Shown: positions 7,234 through 9,822 of the stretch, one piece after another
How positions within the stretch are numbered: the stretch's first letter is position 1
Layout of the letters: every line of letters starts with the position of its first letter
Source: Marinilabiliales bacterium
GTDB taxonomy: Bacteria; Bacteroidota; Bacteroidia; Bacteroidales; UBA12077
Length of the DNA: 9,822 nt
Assembly (NCBI GenBank): GCA_002869305.1
Contig: PKTC01000351.1
Span: 1-9,822 of the forward strand
Direction: 5' to 3'
Made by a program: the position numbers and the translations under genes
The notes under the pieces: model-generated
What the model was told of the DNA's origin: nothing
Database searches by the model: none
What the model saw: the letters and a program-made list of their open reading frames with translations, nothing else

Positions 7234-7265
7234 AGTGTGTATATTAATAATTGAAAATTGATCAT

Positions 7266-8099
7266 ATGGACTATAATCAGTTATTTGAACAGATTAAAAG
7301 AAAAAGAAGTTTTCTTTGTGTTGGCTTAGATACTGACATTACCAAAATACCTAGTTTCTTGCTTAAAGAGGAAGATCCTGTTTTTGAGTTTAATAAACGC
7401 ATCATAGATGCAACAGCCCAATACGCTGTTGCATATAAACCAAATATTGCATTTTACGAAGCCCATGGCGTTTCTGGATGGAAAAGTCTTGAAAAAACCA
7501 TCAATTATATAAATCTTATTTACGAGGAGATTTTTGTTATAGCAGACGCTAAGCGTGGAGATATTGGAAATACCTCCAAAATGTATGCTCGTGCTTTTTT
7601 TGAGCAATTAAGTTGCGACGCTGTTACAGTTGCACCCTATATGGGGAAAGATTCGGTAGCTCCATTTCTTGAATTCAATAATAAATGGGTGATCCTGTTA
7701 GCACTTACCTCAAATGATAGTGCCAAAGATTTCCAATTACTTAATGTAAAAGATTCTGATAAGAATTTATTTGAAACTGTTCTAGAAACATCTATGAAAT
7801 GGGGGACTAAGGACAATCTTATGTATGTGGTTGGAGCAACACAGGCAGAATATTTAAAAGAAATTCGTAAAATAGTACCGGATCATTTTCTGTTAATTCC
7901 TGGTGTTGGAGCACAAGGAGGGAGTTTAAAAGAGGTAGCTGAAAACGGCTTAAATGATCATTGTGGTTTACTTGTAAATTCCGCTCGCTCAATAATATAT
8001 TCTGAAAGTTCAGGTGACTTTGACAGAATAGCTAACAAAAAAGCACGTGAACTTCAAACGGAAATGGCAGAGTTGCTAAAAGAAAAAGGAATCATATAA
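7266..8099 (+). CDS. pyrF: Orotidine 5'-phosphate decarboxylase
   Basis: PyrF makes UMP by decarboxylating OMP, the last step of de novo pyrimidine synthesis. The 277-residue product is the longer, type 2 form common in Bacteroidota. Seen are FLCVGLDTD (16-24); AYKPNIAFYE (56-65); the catalytic Lys/Asp signature ADAKRGDIGNT (93-103) with Asp94, Lys96 and Asp99; TVAPYMG (121-127); PGVGAQGG (212-219), a phosphate-binding loop; and GLLVNSARSIIY (234-245). No key residue is missing. The ATG at 7266 gives MDYNQLFEQIK, close to the family N-terminus. A TTG 15 bp upstream is in frame, but the extra five residues look unsupported. The gene follows prfA with an 86-bp gap that holds two inverted repeats. 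Confidence 0.94.
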   Translation: MDYNQLFEQIKRKRSFLCVGLDTDITKIPSFLLKEEDPVFEFNKRIIDATAQYAVAYKPNIAFYEAHGVSGWKSLEKTINYINLIYEEIFVIADAKRGDIGNTSKMYARAFFEQLSCDAVTVAPYMGKDSVAPFLEFNNKWVILLALTSNDSAKDFQLLNVKDSDKNLFETVLETSMKWGTKDNLMYVVGATQAEYLKEIRKIVPDHFLLIPGVGAQGGSLKEVAENGLNDHCGLLVNSARSIIYSESSGDFDRIANKKARELQTEMAELLKEKGII

Positions 8100-8135
8100 A
8101 TTTCTTTCATAATTCTTTTTCAGAAAACTTATTAT

Positions 8136-8165
8136 TAATTTTATGAGTGAAGGTCATTCATAAAA
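8136..8165 (+). promoter_or_regulatory. Promoter-like box and inverted repeat before the DUF2851 gene
   Basis: TAATTTTA (8136-8143) is one base from the -7 consensus. Overlapping it is an inverted repeat TTTTATGAGTGA/TCATTCATAAAA (8139-8150 with 8154-8165, AGG loop, one G-T wobble), ending nine bases before ATG 8175. If the box is used, transcription would start inside the repeat, which would then act as DNA (an operator). If transcription comes from pyrF, it could fold in the mRNA next to the start codon. It has no trailing T-run, so it is not a terminator. Confidence 0.35.
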
Positions 8166-8174
8166 AAAATATTA

Positions 8175-9452
8175 ATGAAAGAAGAATTCCTGCAATTTAT
8201 TTGGAAATATAAGCTATATAATAAAACCGGATTACAAAGTACCAATAATGATGGTATTGAGGTTTTAAACGAAGGGTCACAAAACCTTGATTCTGGTCCG
8301 GATTTTTTCAACGCCAAAATAAAAATTAAGGATACTGTTTGGGCTGGTAATGTTGAGATTCACATTAATTCTTCAGACTGGTATACGCATAAGCATCATC
8401 AAGATAAAGCGTATGATAATGTAATATTGCAAGTAGTGTACAATCACGATAGGGAGGTTTTTAGAACCAATGGGCAGCTTATTCCAACTTTGGAATTGAG
8501 GTTTGATCAAAACTTATTAAGTAATTATGATTCTTTACTATCGGAGGAAACCTGGATTCCATGTCAGGAAGAGGTAAATAGGGTGGATTCATTTACGATA
8601 GCAAATTGGTTAGAAAAACTTACCATAGAAAGGCTCCAGGAAAAATCCATCAAAATAAACGAACAATTGGATCAAACCAATAATAGCTGGGAAGAATCAT
8701 TTTATATTCAAGTAGCGCGAAATTTTGGATTTAAACTGAATGCTGATCCATTTGAACAGCTGGCAAAATCATTGCCACTAAAAACATTGGCAAAACATAA
8801 AAACAATTTATTTCAGATTGAGGCTTTGTTGTATGGTCAGGCAGGTTTTTTAATGGAAGAATCGGGAGATGCATATTATCTCCGTCTTAAAAAGGAGTAT
8901 ATTTATTTAAAAAGAAAATTTGACCTAAAACCTATAGAAAAACACACATGGAAATTTTTAAGATCCCGCCCAGGTAATTTTCCAACTATCAGAATAGCTC
9001 AGTTTTCAAGCTTGATTCATAATTCAACAGCTTTATTTTCTAAGGTAATGGATACAAGTACAATGAAAGAATTTTTTAATCTTTTTAAATTAAAACCTTC
9101 AGAATATTGGGAAACTCATTATCAGTTTAATAAGGAATCGGTAAAAAAAGAAAAGCCTATTGGCAAATCAGCTATTGACATCTTATTAATTAATACCATT
9201 ATTCCTTTTCTTTTTGTTTATGGAAAGTCGAAGGGATTGCCTAAACTGCAAGAAAAGGCTATTCAGTTATTAGAAGAAATCAAACCTGAAAAGAATACGA
9301 TTATTTCAAAATGGGATGAATTAGGATTAAAAGCCTCAAATGCGTTTGAAACGCAAGCTTTAATTCAGCTAAAAAATAAGTATTGCAGTCATAAAAAATG
9401 CTTAAATTGCCGAATCGGAAATTTGATAATTCGAAGTATAGATGAAACCTAA
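8175..9452 (+). CDS. DUF2851 family protein, function unknown
   Basis: The 425-residue product is recognised as DUF2851, a family widespread in Bacteroidota without an assigned function. No signal peptide or membrane segment is seen, so it is probably cytoplasmic. The N-terminal quarter holds the conserved block: LDSGPDFFNAKI (39-50), GNVEIHINSSDWYTHKHH (58-75) and AYDNVILQVVY (79-89). The spacing of Asp43 and Glu61-x-His63 recalls a PD-(D/E)XK nuclease core in which the usual Lys is His; this is inference. The protein has exactly four cysteines: Cys130 (WIPCQEE) and a C-terminal CX4CX2C cluster (Cys404, 409, 412, in YCSHKKCLNCRIG), suggesting a metal or iron-sulfur site. The ATG at 8175 is the only good start. 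The end overlaps the next gene by 11 bp in another frame, suggesting co-transcription with it. Confidence 0.82.
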   Translation: MKEEFLQFIWKYKLYNKTGLQSTNNDGIEVLNEGSQNLDSGPDFFNAKIKIKDTVWAGNVEIHINSSDWYTHKHHQDKAYDNVILQVVYNHDREVFRTNGQLIPTLELRFDQNLLSNYDSLLSEETWIPCQEEVNRVDSFTIANWLEKLTIERLQEKSIKINEQLDQTNNSWEESFYIQVARNFGFKLNADPFEQLAKSLPLKTLAKHKNNLFQIEALLYGQAGFLMEESGDAYYLRLKKEYIYLKRKFDLKPIEKHTWKFLRSRPGNFPTIRIAQFSSLIHNSTALFSKVMDTSTMKEFFNLFKLKPSEYWETHYQFNKESVKKEKPIGKSAIDILLINTIIPFLFVYGKSKGLPKLQEKAIQLLEEIKPEKNTIISKWDELGLKASNAFETQALIQLKNKYCSHKKCLNCRIGNLIIRSIDET

Positions 9453-9822
9453 AGGTCTTAGACAAGAAAATTTTAGTTCCTTTTATATTGCAATTGCATT
9501 GCTTATGTTAATTGTAATTTCAGGAGTAACTGGTTTTATGTTAATTGAAGGCTTTACTTTTACTGAGGCCTTTTTTATGACTATCATTACGATTTCTACG
9601 GTTGGTTTTCGTGAGGTAAGGCCACTTTCAGAATTTGGACAATTCTTTACTGCATTTTTAATTGTAATCAGTTTCGGAATTTTTGCGTACGCAGTAACTA
9701 CGCTAACAAGATATATTGTTGATGGTGTTTTAAGAAACTATTTAAAAGATAATAAAGTGAAATCCAGGATCGAAAAATTAAGTAATCATGTTATTGTGGT
9801 TGGTTATGGCCGCAATGGAAGA
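9442..9822 (+). CDS. Two-TM potassium channel with RCK/TrkA-N domain, N-terminal part
   Basis: The first 127 residues are in the window and the frame is open to the edge. A short cytoplasmic start is followed by TM1 (about 14-35, YIAIALLMLIVISGVTGFML) and a pore helix with the K+ selectivity filter (EAFFMTIITISTVGF, filter TVGF at 53-56). TM2 follows (about 66-94). A linker leads to HVIVVGYGRNG (116-126), the GxGxxG dinucleotide-binding start of a Rossmann RCK domain. This is the MthK-like layout, in which ligand binding to the cytoplasmic ring gates K+ flux across the inner membrane. The filter is followed by Arg-Glu (FRE) where many channels have Gly-Asp. The ATG at 9442 overlaps the DUF2851 stop by 11 bp. 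No promoter of its own was seen. Confidence 0.92.
   Translation, partial: MKPKGLRQENFSSFYIAIALLMLIVISGVTGFMLIEGFTFTEAFFMTIITISTVGFREVRPLSEFGQFFTAFLIVISFGIFAYAVTTLTRYIVDGVLRNYLKDNKVKSRIEKLSNHVIVVGYGRNGR

Noticed and set aside
7251..7265. TTG start for pyrF, 15 bp upstream of the ATG
   Set aside because: The extra five residues have no family support; ATG 7266 yields the expected start.

Overview
The window reads as AT-rich chromosomal DNA from a Bacteroidota bacterium, probably Bacteroidales or a neighbouring order. Four things point there: a type III (GlnN-type) glutamine synthetase, the long Bacteroidota form of PurM followed by prfA and pyrF, a TPR/PD40/OmpA protein of the kind tied to the type IX secretion system, and a DUF2851 gene. 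The promoters fit too, with -7 boxes of the TAnnTTTG type and A/T-rich leaders that lack Shine-Dalgarno sites. All genes are on the + strand. The order is assigned from recalled family knowledge, not from a search.

Layout. 1-173 is the C-terminal end of an M20-family dipeptidase, closed by a strong intrinsic terminator. 397-2586 is a full-length glnN frame broken by one in-frame TAA, closed by a second terminator. 2805-4775 encodes a secreted or envelope TPR-PD40-OmpA protein (PorE-like), closed by a third terminator. 4880-8099 holds purM, prfA and pyrF: de novo purine synthesis, translation termination and pyrimidine synthesis. 8175-9452 is a DUF2851 protein, and 9442-9822 is the start of a two-TM potassium channel with a cytoplasmic nucleotide-binding (RCK/TrkA-N) domain. 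The last two overlap by 11 bp and are probably co-transcribed.

The most notable observation is that the first two genes each carry one in-frame stop at a conserved residue. One is TGA in place of a Gly in the dipeptidase. The other is TAA in place of the active-site flap glutamate of glutamine synthetase. Both are one G-to-T change from the expected codon, and reading frame and similarity continue undisturbed after each. True decay, strain-level mutation and sequence error cannot be told apart here. No other gene in the window is interrupted.

The second notable signal is regulatory. Three copies of a G-tract element (about AGGGGGTRTWARTAA) lie upstream of glnN, and the nearest sits where the -33 promoter box would be. 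This looks like an undescribed operator for nitrogen control. DUF2851 is the main unknown protein; it has nuclease-like motifs and exactly four cysteines, three of them in a C-terminal CX4CX2C cluster. No mobile element, CRISPR array, tRNA or rRNA was seen. Apart from these points the window looks like core housekeeping DNA.
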